DNA from: Desulforhopalus sp. | GTDB lineage: Bacteria; Desulfobacterota; Desulfobulbia; Desulfobulbales; Desulfocapsaceae | DNA: 64,000 bases | Direction of reading: 5' to 3' | Assembly: GCA_030247675.1 (NCBI GenBank) | Contig: JAOTRX010000007.1 | Span: forward strand, 1-64,000 | Shown: positions 8,889-16,777 of the stretch, one piece after another | Layout: every line of letters begins with the position of its first letter | How positions within the stretch are numbered: the first letter of the stretch is position 1 | The notes under the pieces: generated by a model | The model's input: only the letters and a program-made list of their open reading frames with translations | What the model was told of the DNA's origin: nothing | Database searches by the model: none | Translations under genes and position numbers: made by a program

Positions 8889-11258
8889 TCACTGTAAACG
8901 TCGCATCAGCCGCATGCCATTCATTGTTACCAGAAGCGATGCGCCCATATCGGCCAAGACGGCAAGCCACAAATTTCCCATTCCAAGAGCAAGCAACAAC
9001 AGGAAGATGACCTTGATCGCAAGGGCGAAAACTATATTCTGTTTAATGATCGCCACAGTCTTATGGCTCAATTTGATGAGATAGGCCAGTTTGCCAAGGT
9101 CATCGGTCATTAAGGCCACATCCGCCGTTTCCAGCGCCACATCCGATCCGGCTACCCCCATGGCCACGCCTAACGTCGCTGCCGCCAGGGCGGGGGCATC
9201 GTTGACACCATCTCCGACCATAACTATCTTTCCGTAGTCACTGGCTATTTTCTTTACTGTTGTCACCTTGTCCTCAGGCATCAGACCGCTGTAGTAGGTA
9301 TCAAGATCAAGTTTCTTGGCAATTGCCCCGGCTACTCGATCGTTATCGCCGGTGAGCATGGCTATGTGCTTCATGCCGGCTGCATGCAGTGCTTGTATCG
9401 CTTCCCTGCTGTTTTCCCGCAAGGTGTCGGCTACGGCAATCATGCCGAGGATGAGGTTTCCTGCTCCCATTAACATAACCGTCTTGCCTTGCTGTTCGAG
9501 TTCGACCAGGGTTTCCTCATGTGCGGTCAAATCATAACCGAGGTCTTCAAATAACCGGACATTACCGATGTATATCATTTGCCCATCGATCTCCGCCTGC
9601 GCCCCACGTCCCACCAAGGCTTTGAACTGAACCGCAGTCTTTAGGCCAAGCCCTTTGGTCTTCTCAACAATGGCACGGGCTAAAGGATGCTCGGACCATT
9701 TTTCAATGCCCGCGGCCATTGCTAAAAAATCGGTTTCAGAATACCCATTGGTAACCACAATATCGGTAACCACCGGTTTGCCTTGGGTTAAGGTTCCGGT
9801 TTTGTCAAAGGCAATGGCATTGATAGAGCCCATCACCTCCAAATATGCGCCGCCTTTGATGAGAACACCGCGCCTGGAGGCATTGCCGATAGCCGAGACG
9901 ATGGCGACCGGGGTGGAAATCACCAGCGCACAAGGACAGGAGATAACCAGCAATACCAAACCATTATAAAACCATTGGGCGAAAGGCTGTTGGAAGAGCA
10001 GCCATGGCACCACCATAATTCCAGCAGCCAAAACAAGGACAATCGGCGTGTAATACTTGGCAAATACATCGACAAACTGCTGCGAGGGGGCCTTCTGTGC
10101 CTGGGCTTCCTCGACGAGGTGGGAGATCTTGGCCAGAGTCGAATTGTCGGCAGTCTTCGTTACACTGATCTCCAGGGCACCGTGCTCGTTAACTGTCCCG
10201 GCATACACTGTATCGCCTGTTGCTTTTTCAACAGGAATCGATTCACCGGTGATAGTAGCTTGATTGACCGCCGAAATCCCACTATGGACAATGCCATCCA
10301 TAGCGATGCGCTCGCCAGGCTTGACTATGACGATATCACCCACCACGATTTCCTCAACGGGCAAACGTTTTTCCTCGTGATCCCTTCGCACCCAAGCGAC
10401 CGGTGGAGCAAGTTCCATGAGCGACCGGATGGATTGGCGCGTTTTATCCATGGTGTAGGCCTGTAAGGTGTTGCCGAAAGAAAACAGAAAAGCAACCGCA
10501 GCACCCTCGCTCCATTCGCCAATGGCCGCTGCCCCGATTATGGCGACAGTCATCAGAAAATTCATGTCGAGCGATAAAGAACGGAGGCCGTACAAGCCAC
10601 TTTTTGCTGTATGAAATCCACCGGTAATGGCTGTGAGAGCATACAGCCAGGTAACAATCCCCCCTGTCATCCCCGACCAATCGAGAATGGTCGCAATGGC
10701 CAGCATTATTCCGGAGGCTGCAGTAGCCAGGGTCCTGGCGTTTTTCCACCAGACAGTTTCCGGCGTTGGCTGACGAGTAACTCCATCTTTTGTTGCCCCA
10801 TATCCGGCTTGTTTCACCGTTTGTATGAGGATCGAATCGGTTGTGTTGTGCTCGACCGTCAACTTGCCGGCACCAAAGTTAACAGCTGCCGATCTCACCC
10901 CCGGGAGAGCAGCAAGTCTTCTTTCAAGTTTTGCCGCGCAATCGCCACAGTCCATGCCGGAAATGCGAAAAACTGATTTCTGTAACCCTTCCCGGATAGT
11001 AGCAAGGTGCTCTGCGGTTTTCCGGCCATCCGTCAGTGATGATTGCGGCGACTGACCCGAGATATCACAGGTACCTCTTTTTTGTGAAGCGAGGGAATTG
11101 CCGATTTTGTTTATATCAAAAAGACCTTCAACATTTGCAGGGTCTTGACTATCGCAACTTACAATCGGGGTTTTTTCACCAACACCTGCACAACAAGGAC
11201 CCTGGCAAAGTTGTCCTTCCAATCCTTCTGTGGGTTTGATTAAGTTCGCTGTTTTCAT
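8889..11258 (-). CDS. zntA: Zn2+/Cd2+-type P1B ATPase (ZntA/CadA/ZiaA-like)
   Basis: A 789-residue heavy-metal exporting ATPase. It starts with about 90 residues carrying extra cysteines (CQGPCC near residue 18), then one HMA domain with GMDCGDC (C104, C107), membrane helices, the CPC motif near residue 440, the phosphorylation motif DKTGTLTQ near 484 and GDGVNDAPALA before the last helices. CPC with this HMA type fits Zn/Cd/Pb transport. It begins 5 bp after an ArsR/SmtB-type regulator gene on the same strand, so the pair forms a self-regulated efflux operon. It converges with cusA. Confidence 0.9.
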   Translation of the reverse strand: MKTANLIKPTEGLEGQLCQGPCCAGVGEKTPIVSCDSQDPANVEGLFDINKIGNSLASQKRGTCDISGQSPQSSLTDGRKTAEHLATIREGLQKSVFRISGMDCGDCAAKLERRLAALPGVRSAAVNFGAGKLTVEHNTTDSILIQTVKQAGYGATKDGVTRQPTPETVWWKNARTLATAASGIMLAIATILDWSGMTGGIVTWLYALTAITGGFHTAKSGLYGLRSLSLDMNFLMTVAIIGAAAIGEWSEGAAVAFLFSFGNTLQAYTMDKTRQSIRSLMELAPPVAWVRRDHEEKRLPVEEIVVGDIVIVKPGERIAMDGIVHSGISAVNQATITGESIPVEKATGDTVYAGTVNEHGALEISVTKTADNSTLAKISHLVEEAQAQKAPSQQFVDVFAKYYTPIVLVLAAGIMVVPWLLFQQPFAQWFYNGLVLLVISCPCALVISTPVAIVSAIGNASRRGVLIKGGAYLEVMGSINAIAFDKTGTLTQGKPVVTDIVVTNGYSETDFLAMAAGIEKWSEHPLARAIVEKTKGLGLKTAVQFKALVGRGAQAEIDGQMIYIGNVRLFEDLGYDLTAHEETLVELEQQGKTVMLMGAGNLILGMIAVADTLRENSREAIQALHAAGMKHIAMLTGDNDRVAGAIAKKLDLDTYYSGLMPEDKVTTVKKIASDYGKIVMVGDGVNDAPALAAATLGVAMGVAGSDVALETADVALMTDDLGKLAYLIKLSHKTVAIIKQNIVFALAIKVIFLLLLALGMGNLWLAVLADMGASLLVTMNGMRLMRRLQ

Positions 11259-11263
11259 TATCT

Positions 11264-11632
11264 TTACCTATGTTGAATATGTTCAATCCCCTGCGCCAAA
11301 AGCAGAGAGATATGGGTATCATCAAGAGAATACCAAACCATTTTGCCCTCTTTACGGTATTTCACCAGTCGCGCCCCACGCAGCAGTCGGAGCTGATGCG
11401 ACACTGCCGATTGTCCCATAGCAACGATAGCGGCAATGTCGCATACGCAAAGTTCCCTTCTGGAAAGGGCGTGCAAAATCTTAATCCTCGTGGGATCTCC
11501 TAAAATTTTAAACGTTTCGGCAATCTGCCTGGCATCTTCGTCGAGAAGCATTTCAGCTTTTGCCATGCAAACAACCTGATCGTGTTCGCATAACCCTTCG
11601 CAAACGTCTGTGTCATAGTGCAGTTGTATCAT
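11264..11632 (-). CDS. ArsR/SmtB-family metal-sensing repressor
   Basis: A 122-residue winged-helix repressor. Both zinc-site types known in the family can be read. N-terminal cysteines (VCEGLCEHDQVVC) with ELCVCDIA match the alpha3N site of CadC. The C-terminal helix DTHISLLLAQGIEHIQH keeps the Asp-X-His and His-X2-His spacing of the alpha5 site in SmtB. It should release DNA when Zn, Cd or Pb binds and so switch on the adjacent ATPase gene. Start 11632 (MIQLHY) is preferred because the longer version would read through the operator dyad at 11644-11669. Confidence 0.87.
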   Translation of the reverse strand: MIQLHYDTDVCEGLCEHDQVVCMAKAEMLLDEDARQIAETFKILGDPTRIKILHALSRRELCVCDIAAIVAMGQSAVSHQLRLLRGARLVKYRKEGKMVWYSLDDTHISLLLAQGIEHIQHR

Positions 11633-11643
11633 GTGATTGCTCC

Positions 11644-11669
11644 AATATATGTTCATTTGTTCATATATT
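11644..11669. promoter_or_regulatory. ArsR/SmtB-type operator of the arsR-zntA operon
   Basis: AATATATG-N10-CATATATT is a perfect 8-10-8 dyad immediately upstream of the regulator start and contains two TGTTCAT copies. Its position and TGAACA-like core match operators of SmtB/CadC/ZiaR repressors, supporting autoregulation of the ATPase operon. Confidence 0.7.
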
Positions 11670-11764
11670 AAATAATGTGCCACAATGTGTCAATGGAATT
11701 GTTGTTTGGACCAGGAATTAATGTCAAAGAGATGGATAATTTGGGAAAAGGAGGATGTCTCTAA

Positions 11765-12088
11765 TTATGCTCGCCATCCAGCCACAATAATCACCATGCC
11801 AAGCAAGGTGATTCCAGCCCCAATCCAGTCAAAAGCTGATAACTTTACCCCATCAACCACTCGGAGCCAGACCAGGGCGGTTGTTACATAGATCCCACCA
11901 TAAGCAGCATACACCCGACCGCTGGCTACGGGGTGCAGGCTCAGCAGCCAAACGAACAGCGCCAGACTTGCTGCGGCCGGCGCCAGCAACCAAAACGGTC
12001 CGCCTTTGCGCAACCAGACATAGGGCAGGAAACAACCGATGATTTCTGCCAAAGCTGTAGCTATAAATAGCATTGTGGTTTTTAACAT
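11765..12088 (-). CDS. ynfA: YnfA-family (UPF0060) small membrane protein
   Basis: A 107-residue, four-helix membrane protein with the family motifs [16 protein letters not shown] and [25 protein letters not shown]. Family members resemble small multidrug resistance proteins, though the substrate here is unknown. Start 12088 (MLKTT) is favoured by an AAGGGG site and matches the second copy in this window. A close paralogue lies at 35314-35637 next to another metal-stress locus, which suggests a functional tie to these clusters. Confidence 0.85.
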   Translation of the reverse strand: MLKTTMLFIATALAEIIGCFLPYVWLRKGGPFWLLAPAAASLALFVWLLSLHPVASGRVYAAYGGIYVTTALVWLRVVDGVKLSAFDWIGAGITLLGMVIIVAGWRA

Positions 12089-12196
12089 CAGGCCCCTTGA
12101 TATCTTTTTTTGGTGCGTCAGGAGTGTCGTCAGGTGTTTGATGCGGAAAATGCAACCTGGGTACATAGGTCGCATTGGTTCATTTCTCGTCGCTAT

Positions 12197-12844
12197 TTAA
12201 CCTCTTTTTACAATGATCGATTCCGCCATGTCGGCATCGACGGCATATTGGCTGTAGCCGACCGAAAAAACAAAGGAGGGAAAGTTACTATCAAGTACGA
12301 TGGCATTTCCGGGTAATACCCCCATAGCCATAAGCTTTTGCAGTTTTTTTGACCCGGCCTTGATGTAGGCAATAATGCCTTTTTCACCTTTTTTCATGGA
12401 AGTTAAAGGGGCGACAAACTGTTCGATGCTTTTAACGGCAGCAAGACAGCACTTTCCGGGAGGAATTGGCTTTCCGTGCGGGCAGGTCTGCGGATGGCCC
12501 AGTAGGCGGCAGACCTCTTCTTCTATCCCTTTTTTGAGTATGTGTTCAACTTGGCACGCTGCTTCTTCCATTGTTTCTTCTTGGGAGGTCTCAATGATAT
12601 CGTGGAACAAACGCTCCGAGAGTCGATGACGACGGATAGCGGACTGAGCCGCCAATCTTCCTGAGGCCGTATAGCCGAGAGAGCCCCCCACCTCCTCTAT
12701 CAGGCCCTCTTGCAAAAGCAGTTCGAGGGGAATATCGGAGGTATGAGCAAGAATCTTTTCGCGGCTGTTGCCAAGGCTGGAGTCTTCTACTAGAATTTCC
12801 CACAATTTTTCCAGCGCTTCTTCAATTCTTTCATCGCTTTTCAT
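12197..12844 (-). CDS. DtxR-like regulator fused to a FeoA domain
   Basis: A 215-residue protein. Residues 1-65 form a weak winged helix (the recognition region is shorter than usual). Residues 65-135 carry the DtxR metal-binding and dimer domain (RRHRLSERLFHDII, EEAACQVEHIL, then CPHGKPIPPGKCC). Residues 145-215 are a FeoA/SH3-like domain (KLQKLMAMGVLPGNAIVL). It probably senses Fe or Mn and may both regulate and physically assist FeoB, which lacks its own FeoA in this operon (inference). Its start overlaps the stop of the preceding zinc-ribbon gene by 14 bp, so it is translationally coupled to the feo genes. Confidence 0.82.
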   Translation of the reverse strand: MKSDERIEEALEKLWEILVEDSSLGNSREKILAHTSDIPLELLLQEGLIEEVGGSLGYTASGRLAAQSAIRRHRLSERLFHDIIETSQEETMEEAACQVEHILKKGIEEEVCRLLGHPQTCPHGKPIPPGKCCLAAVKSIEQFVAPLTSMKKGEKGIIAYIKAGSKKLQKLMAMGVLPGNAIVLDSNFPSFVFSVGYSQYAVDADMAESIIVKRG

Positions 12845-13028
12845 GCGCGTGACTCCTTATATTCTTTATTAATGTCTTTATTCTTGCAATATATTCAGGT
12901 TCTTTTGGGGATTCATAGCCACAGAAAGGACACTTGACCTTCTGACAGCCGCCAAAAGACGAACAGGATCGGCACTGCTTTTCCGCCTCCTTCGCCACGA
13001 ATTCCTTTCGACAATAAACGCAGATCAT
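12831..13028 (-). CDS. Small cysteine-rich zinc-ribbon protein of the feo operon
   Basis: A 65-residue gene embedded in a longer open frame. It starts MICVYC and shows CVYC, CRSC and CPFC pairs plus a central Cys (GGCQKVKC), followed by a basic Lys/Arg/His tail. The pattern suggests two zinc ribbons or a rubredoxin-like knuckle. It is supported by context: its ATG overlaps the feoB stop (ATGA) and its stop overlaps the dtxR start. It may be a FeoC-like or metal-handling accessory (inference). I recognise no exact family. Confidence 0.7.
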   Translation of the reverse strand: MICVYCRKEFVAKEAEKQCRSCSSFGGCQKVKCPFCGYESPKEPEYIARIKTLIKNIRSHAHEKR

Positions 13029-15019
13029 AGCTGTACCCCGAGCAGATTGAGTAACCCGTTCACCAATCCCCCGGTGAGAAAGGCAAAGGGAAAGATAAAC
13101 AAGCCCATGGCGCAAGCCATTTTGAGGCCGCGCTCTTTTTTCATCATCAGAAATTGAGCCACGCAAGGGACGAACAGCGTCAAGGTAATGACCGCTACAG
13201 CCAGTTGGTTGCCAGTCAGCGCTCCGGCCTGTTGCAGGTCGTACAAACCGGCCGCACCGTAGTCGCGGCGGAAAAACCCGAATAAAAAGGCCATCGCTGC
13301 CTCTTTGGGTAAGCCGATCCAGCCCATGACATATGAGAGCCAGGAGACGACAATATCGAAGGTGCGGGTGATGTTGCCGAGCCAAATGAGGACACTGGCA
13401 ACGATAAAGAGGGGCAGAATCTCCATGAAATACCACTGCATGCGGGTGTAGGTCTTCATAAAGACCGCCCCCGGACGCGGCAACCGCATCGGTGGAATCT
13501 CCATGTAGAAGTTTGGACGGGCACCCGGCATCAAACGGGCGGTAAGAAAGCCGATGAAAAGAAAAATGAACAGCATAAAACCAGCCCAGACCGCCATGGC
13601 TGCCGGTTTTTCTGCGACCAATCCCATGACGACACCGAGTTGAGCGCTGCAAGGAATAGCCAAAGCCAGAAGCAGAGTGGCGATGACCCGTTCCCGGTTC
13701 GTCTCCAAGGTCCGGGTGACCATGGTCGCCATGGTGTCGCAACCAAAGCCCAGGGTCATGGGAATGACGGCACGGCCATTCAGACCGATCTTTTTGAACA
13801 CTCGGTCAACCAGCAGTGCCAGGCGGGGCAGATAGCCGGTGTCCTCGATGATTGAAAAGGCAATAAAGAAGGTACCGACGATTGGCAGAATGATTGCAAT
13901 GGCATAACGAAAGCCCAAGGTGACGATGCCGTAGTCCATACCGATCAATTCGCGTAGCGGTGCCCAGGGGACATAAGTAGTAAGCAGCTCGTTGAGCCAG
14001 GGATTGATGTAGCCTGCGAAAACGTTCTCCTCAAGGAAACCGACTATAGTCCCCGCCCCGAATTCACCGACAAACTTGTATAAACCGAAATAAAGAACCA
14101 ATAACAGGATGGGCACACCGGTCAACGGATTCATGGTCCATTTTCCCAGGAGGTTGGCGATGGTATTACCCCGCTTGGCCGGGGCCAGGAAGGCTTTTTC
14201 ACAGATGCCGACCGCACTTTCATGGAGCTTCATCGATACCAGGTAATTGGCTGGATTTTCGAGTTTTGCCTCCAACTCCGTAAGGGTTGTACGGATAAAA
14301 TCGATCGAGTTTTCTTGCAGTTTTTGCTGTTCTTGGGCAATGGCGGAATCACCCTGGATCAGCAGCAGCGCTAAAGCTCTTTGCGACAAGCCGTGGGATT
14401 CTGGCATATTCACCACCAGGGTATTAATGGCTTTCTCGATTGGGTCGCCGTAAGAAATCTGTGGTTTGGCCACTGAAGCCTTGTAGGAGGCAATTTTTTC
14501 TTTCAGAACACCGATCCCCTTCCCGGACAGTGCGGAAATAGCCGCGACCGGTACACCAAATTCTTTCTCAAGCAGGTCGGTGTCGATCTGTATGCCAAGA
14601 CGTTCAGCTTCATCGATCATATTGAGGACCAGCACCACGGGCAACTGTGCTTCAATTAATTGCAGGGTAAGGGATGCCATCCGTGTAAGGTTTTTGGCAT
14701 CGATCACATGCAGCACCACAGCCGTCCCTCCTGCATGAAGAATGTCACGGCTTACCCTTTCTTCTTCGGTGATTGGCAGTAGGGAATACATCCCCGGTGT
14801 GTCTTCGACAGCGAATTCTTCTGTATCTATTCGGCATTTCCCTCGGGCAACCTCTACCGTTGTCCCAGGATAATTGGAAACGACGACGTAGGAGCCGGTC
14901 AGCCGGTTGAAGAGGGCGCTTTTGCCCACATTTGGATTCCCAACCATGACAAGCCTTTTGAGGTTGTTTTCTGCACAAGATTGGTCGCCATGGCAACCGC
15001 AACTCCCTACTTTTTTCAT
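13025..15019 (-). CDS. feoB: FeoB ferrous iron transporter
   Basis: A 664-residue FeoB. The cytoplasmic G domain has GNPNVGKS (27-34), the G2 Thr in PGTT, DTPG (73-76) and NMID, followed by the membrane domain with two Gate repeats. The N-terminus holds an unusual cysteine cluster (SCGCHGDQSC, residues 6-15) that could bind metal. Start 15019 (MKKVGSC) is chosen over a TTG at 15031 because TTGGAG sits seven bases ahead of it. It lies between an ArsR regulator and zinc-ribbon/DtxR genes, with an ArsR-type dyad directly upstream. The link between Fe uptake and a Zn-type sensor is unusual. Confidence 0.92.
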   Translation of the reverse strand: MKKVGSCGCHGDQSCAENNLKRLVMVGNPNVGKSALFNRLTGSYVVVSNYPGTTVEVARGKCRIDTEEFAVEDTPGMYSLLPITEEERVSRDILHAGGTAVVLHVIDAKNLTRMASLTLQLIEAQLPVVLVLNMIDEAERLGIQIDTDLLEKEFGVPVAAISALSGKGIGVLKEKIASYKASVAKPQISYGDPIEKAINTLVVNMPESHGLSQRALALLLIQGDSAIAQEQQKLQENSIDFIRTTLTELEAKLENPANYLVSMKLHESAVGICEKAFLAPAKRGNTIANLLGKWTMNPLTGVPILLLVLYFGLYKFVGEFGAGTIVGFLEENVFAGYINPWLNELLTTYVPWAPLRELIGMDYGIVTLGFRYAIAIILPIVGTFFIAFSIIEDTGYLPRLALLVDRVFKKIGLNGRAVIPMTLGFGCDTMATMVTRTLETNRERVIATLLLALAIPCSAQLGVVMGLVAEKPAAMAVWAGFMLFIFLFIGFLTARLMPGARPNFYMEIPPMRLPRPGAVFMKTYTRMQWYFMEILPLFIVASVLIWLGNITRTFDIVVSWLSYVMGWIGLPKEAAMAFLFGFFRRDYGAAGLYDLQQAGALTGNQLAVAVITLTLFVPCVAQFLMMKKERGLKMACAMGLFIFPFAFLTGGLVNGLLNLLGVQL

Positions 15020-15048
15020 CTTTTTCTCCAATGAAATTGCTGCTCAAA

Positions 15049-15072
15049 GTGAACGATTGAGGATACGTTCAC
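15049..15072. promoter_or_regulatory. ArsR-type operator upstream of feoB
   Basis: GTGAACG-N10-CGTTCAC is a perfect 7-10-7 dyad between the arsR stop and the feoB start. The same half-site and spacing recur upstream of the regulator itself (15451-15472), so the ArsR protein at 15091-15444 probably binds both. Confidence 0.68.
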
Positions 15073-15090
15073 ATATAATAGTAAAAAAAA

Positions 15091-15444
15091 TTAGCCTTCT
15101 TTCAGGTGGCGGATGCCTTCCTCAAAGAGGTTGCGGACATGGTCGTCATCAAGAGAGTAATAGACCATTTTGCCATCCTTTCGTGACTTGACCAAACGGG
15201 TGGTTCGTAGAATGCGCAGCTGATGGGAGATAGCGGAAGTGGTTGTCTCGACCACGGCAGCAATATCGCAGACACAGAGCTCTTCTGTCGAAAGGGCTTG
15301 CAGGATGCGAACCCGGGTCGGTTCGCTCAACACTTTAAAAATCTCGGCCAACTCGGCAATGGTCCGTGCATCATGCATTCGCGCCTGGGCACGAGCAACT
15401 CGGTCTTGGTCAACATGGTCGATTTGGCAGATATCTTTTTGCAT
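15091..15444 (-). CDS. ArsR/SmtB-family repressor upstream of feoB
   Basis: A 117-residue winged-helix repressor with ELCVCDIA in the metal helix and TTTSAISHQLRILR as the recognition helix. The C-terminal helix DDHVRNLFEEGIRHLKE keeps the alpha5 Zn ligands of SmtB with exact spacing (Asp, His two later, His eleven after that, Glu three further). The N-terminal Cys of the CadC-type site is partly replaced (CQIDH). Known relatives sense Zn, Cd, Co or Pb. It precedes feoB on the same strand with matching dyads at both promoters. Confidence 0.85.
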   Translation of the reverse strand: MQKDICQIDHVDQDRVARAQARMHDARTIAELAEIFKVLSEPTRVRILQALSTEELCVCDIAAVVETTTSAISHQLRILRTTRLVKSRKDGKMVYYSLDDDHVRNLFEEGIRHLKEG

Positions 15445-15450
15445 AATGAT

Positions 15451-15472
15451 TGATCGTTCGAGCAGTCGTTCA
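15451..15472. promoter_or_regulatory. ArsR-type operator upstream of the feoB-linked arsR
   Basis: TGATCG-N10-CGTTCA is a one-mismatch version of the TGAACG-N10-CGTTCA dyad in front of feoB and lies 7 bp upstream of the regulator start. It indicates autoregulation. Confidence 0.58.
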
Positions 15473-15543
15473 TGTGTTTTGTGGTAGATACCATTCCCTG
15501 TCGGACTTGTAAAGGATATTTTTTAGAGCTGCCGAATAAATAA

Positions 15544-15576
15544 CCGGACAGGGAAGATGTTGCATCCCCTGTCCGG
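15544..15576 (-). terminator. Terminator of the ECF/repeat-protein operon
   Basis: CCGGACAGGG and CCCTGTCCGG form a perfect 10-bp stem with a 13-nt loop. On the minus strand the stem is followed by TTATTTATT. It lies about 100 bp beyond the repeat-protein stop. Confidence 0.6.
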
Positions 15577-15679
15577 CGGTCGCTGATCCATGCAAGTTAC
15601 ATTTGCTGGAGCGAACTTTTTTGGATTCTTTGTTACTCGTCAATCAACCGTTTGTCTTATGAAAGAGAGGCTTCCCGCT

Positions 15680-16777
15680 TTACCAGCCACCATGTCCGCC
15701 GCCTGAGCCGCTGCCGCCGCCTGAGCCACTACCTCCGCCATGCCCACCGCCATCACCACCTGAGCCACTACCTCCGCCATGCCCACCGCCATCACCACCT
15801 GAGCCACTACCTCCGCCATGCCCACCGCCATCACCACCTGAGCCGCTGCCTCCGCCTGAGCCACTGCCGCCACCTGAGCCGCTGCCTCCGCCTGAGCCAC
15901 TGCCGCCACCTGAGCCGCTGCCGCCACCCGAGCCACTGCCACCATGTCCGCCGCCATCATTGCCCGAGTGGCTGCTTCCACTCATGCTGTCGCCGCGGCT
16001 GCTTCCACTCATGCTACCGCCGTGGCTGCTTCCACTCATGTTGTCATTGGCCATCATATCGTTGGTCATGTTCATGTTGTCATGCATGTTCATGTTGTCA
16101 TTGGCCATCATATCGTTGGTCATGTTCATGTTGTCATGCATGTTCATGTTGTCATTGGCCATCATATTGTTGGTCATGTTCATGTTGTCATGCATGTTCA
16201 TGTTGTCATTGGCCATCATATCGTTGGTCATGTTCATGTTGTCATGCATGTTCATGTTGTCATTGGCCATCATATTGTTGGTCATGTTCATGTTGTCATG
16301 CATGTTCATGTTGTCATTGGCCATCATATCGTTGGTCATGTTCATGTTGTCATGCATGTTCATGTTGGTGTTGCTGGCCGTAGTGGGGGTACTCGTGTTG
16401 CTCTGGCTGGCTGGTTTATTTCCTGATGAAGCGACTCCCCGCCGATTTTCTCCAATTCCGGAAACCGAACTTGTAGATTTGGAATTCACACCTGGTTTTC
16501 CCCCAACGTTTTGCGATATTGCCGCCTTCTGCTTTGCATTAGCAGGAGACTGCGCTGTAACACTATTGCTGTTTGCCGCTTGTTTGGCACTTTTTGCGGC
16601 ACTTAACGCTTCCGCCGGGGTTGCAAATTCAGATTTTATGTTATCCATATCGGCTGTAGTCGACGAAACCGACTGCTGCCCACTTTGAGTTGCCGCAACC
16701 ACCAATGTTGCCGGCGTAACCATTCCTACCGATAATGCCAGTAGTACCGCCGCGTAATACTTCTTGCTTTTCATCAT
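15680..16777 (-). CDS. Secreted Met/His-rich and Gly/Ser-rich repeat protein
   Basis: A 365-residue secreted protein with a signal peptide (about 1-29, ending VVAA). After a Ser/Ala/Asn linker come six tandem 18-residue repeats, NMNMHDNMNMTNDMMAND, alternating D or N at position 13. Then follow three SGSSHGGSM-like units and a long Gly/Ser/His tail (GGGSGS and GDGGGHGGGSGS). The repeats hold about 36 Met and 6 His, a composition typical of Cu(I)/Ag(I) binding sponges; metal binding is inferred. It is last in the ECF sigma-TPR operon; its ATG overlaps the TPR stop (ATGA). A functional analogue with different repeats is encoded at 37848-39212. No known family recognised. Confidence 0.8.
   Translation of the reverse strand: MMKSKKYYAAVLLALSVGMVTPATLVVAATQSGQQSVSSTTADMDNIKSEFATPAEALSAAKSAKQAANSNSVTAQSPANAKQKAAISQNVGGKPGVNSKSTSSVSGIGENRRGVASSGNKPASQSNTSTPTTASNTNMNMHDNMNMTNDMMANDNMNMHDNMNMTNNMMANDNMNMHDNMNMTNDMMANDNMNMHDNMNMTNNMMANDNMNMHDNMNMTNDMMANDNMNMHDNMNMTNDMMANDNMSGSSHGGSMSGSSRGDSMSGSSHSGNDGGGHGGSGSGGGSGSGGGSGSGGGSGSGGGSGSGGGSGSGGDGGGHGGGSGSGGDGGGHGGGSGSGGDGGGHGGGSGSGGGSGSGGGHGGW
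16038..16365 (-). repeat. Six tandem 54-bp coding repeats
   Basis: Six near-identical 54-bp units inside the secreted repeat protein, each coding for one 18-residue Met-rich unit. DNA identity is nearly complete, with a C/T change giving the D/N alternation, which indicates recent expansion by slippage or recombination. Confidence 0.9.

Noticed and set aside
12831-13742. 303-residue open frame overlapping feoB
   Set aside because: Only its last 65 codons make sense as a gene; the rest is feoB read in another frame.
15652-16688. Long plus-strand open frames opposite the Met/Gly repeat protein
   Set aside because: They arise from the low-complexity repeat on the other strand (CHWPSYRWSCS or HVVMHVHVV patterns), lack ribosome-binding sites and have no family signature.
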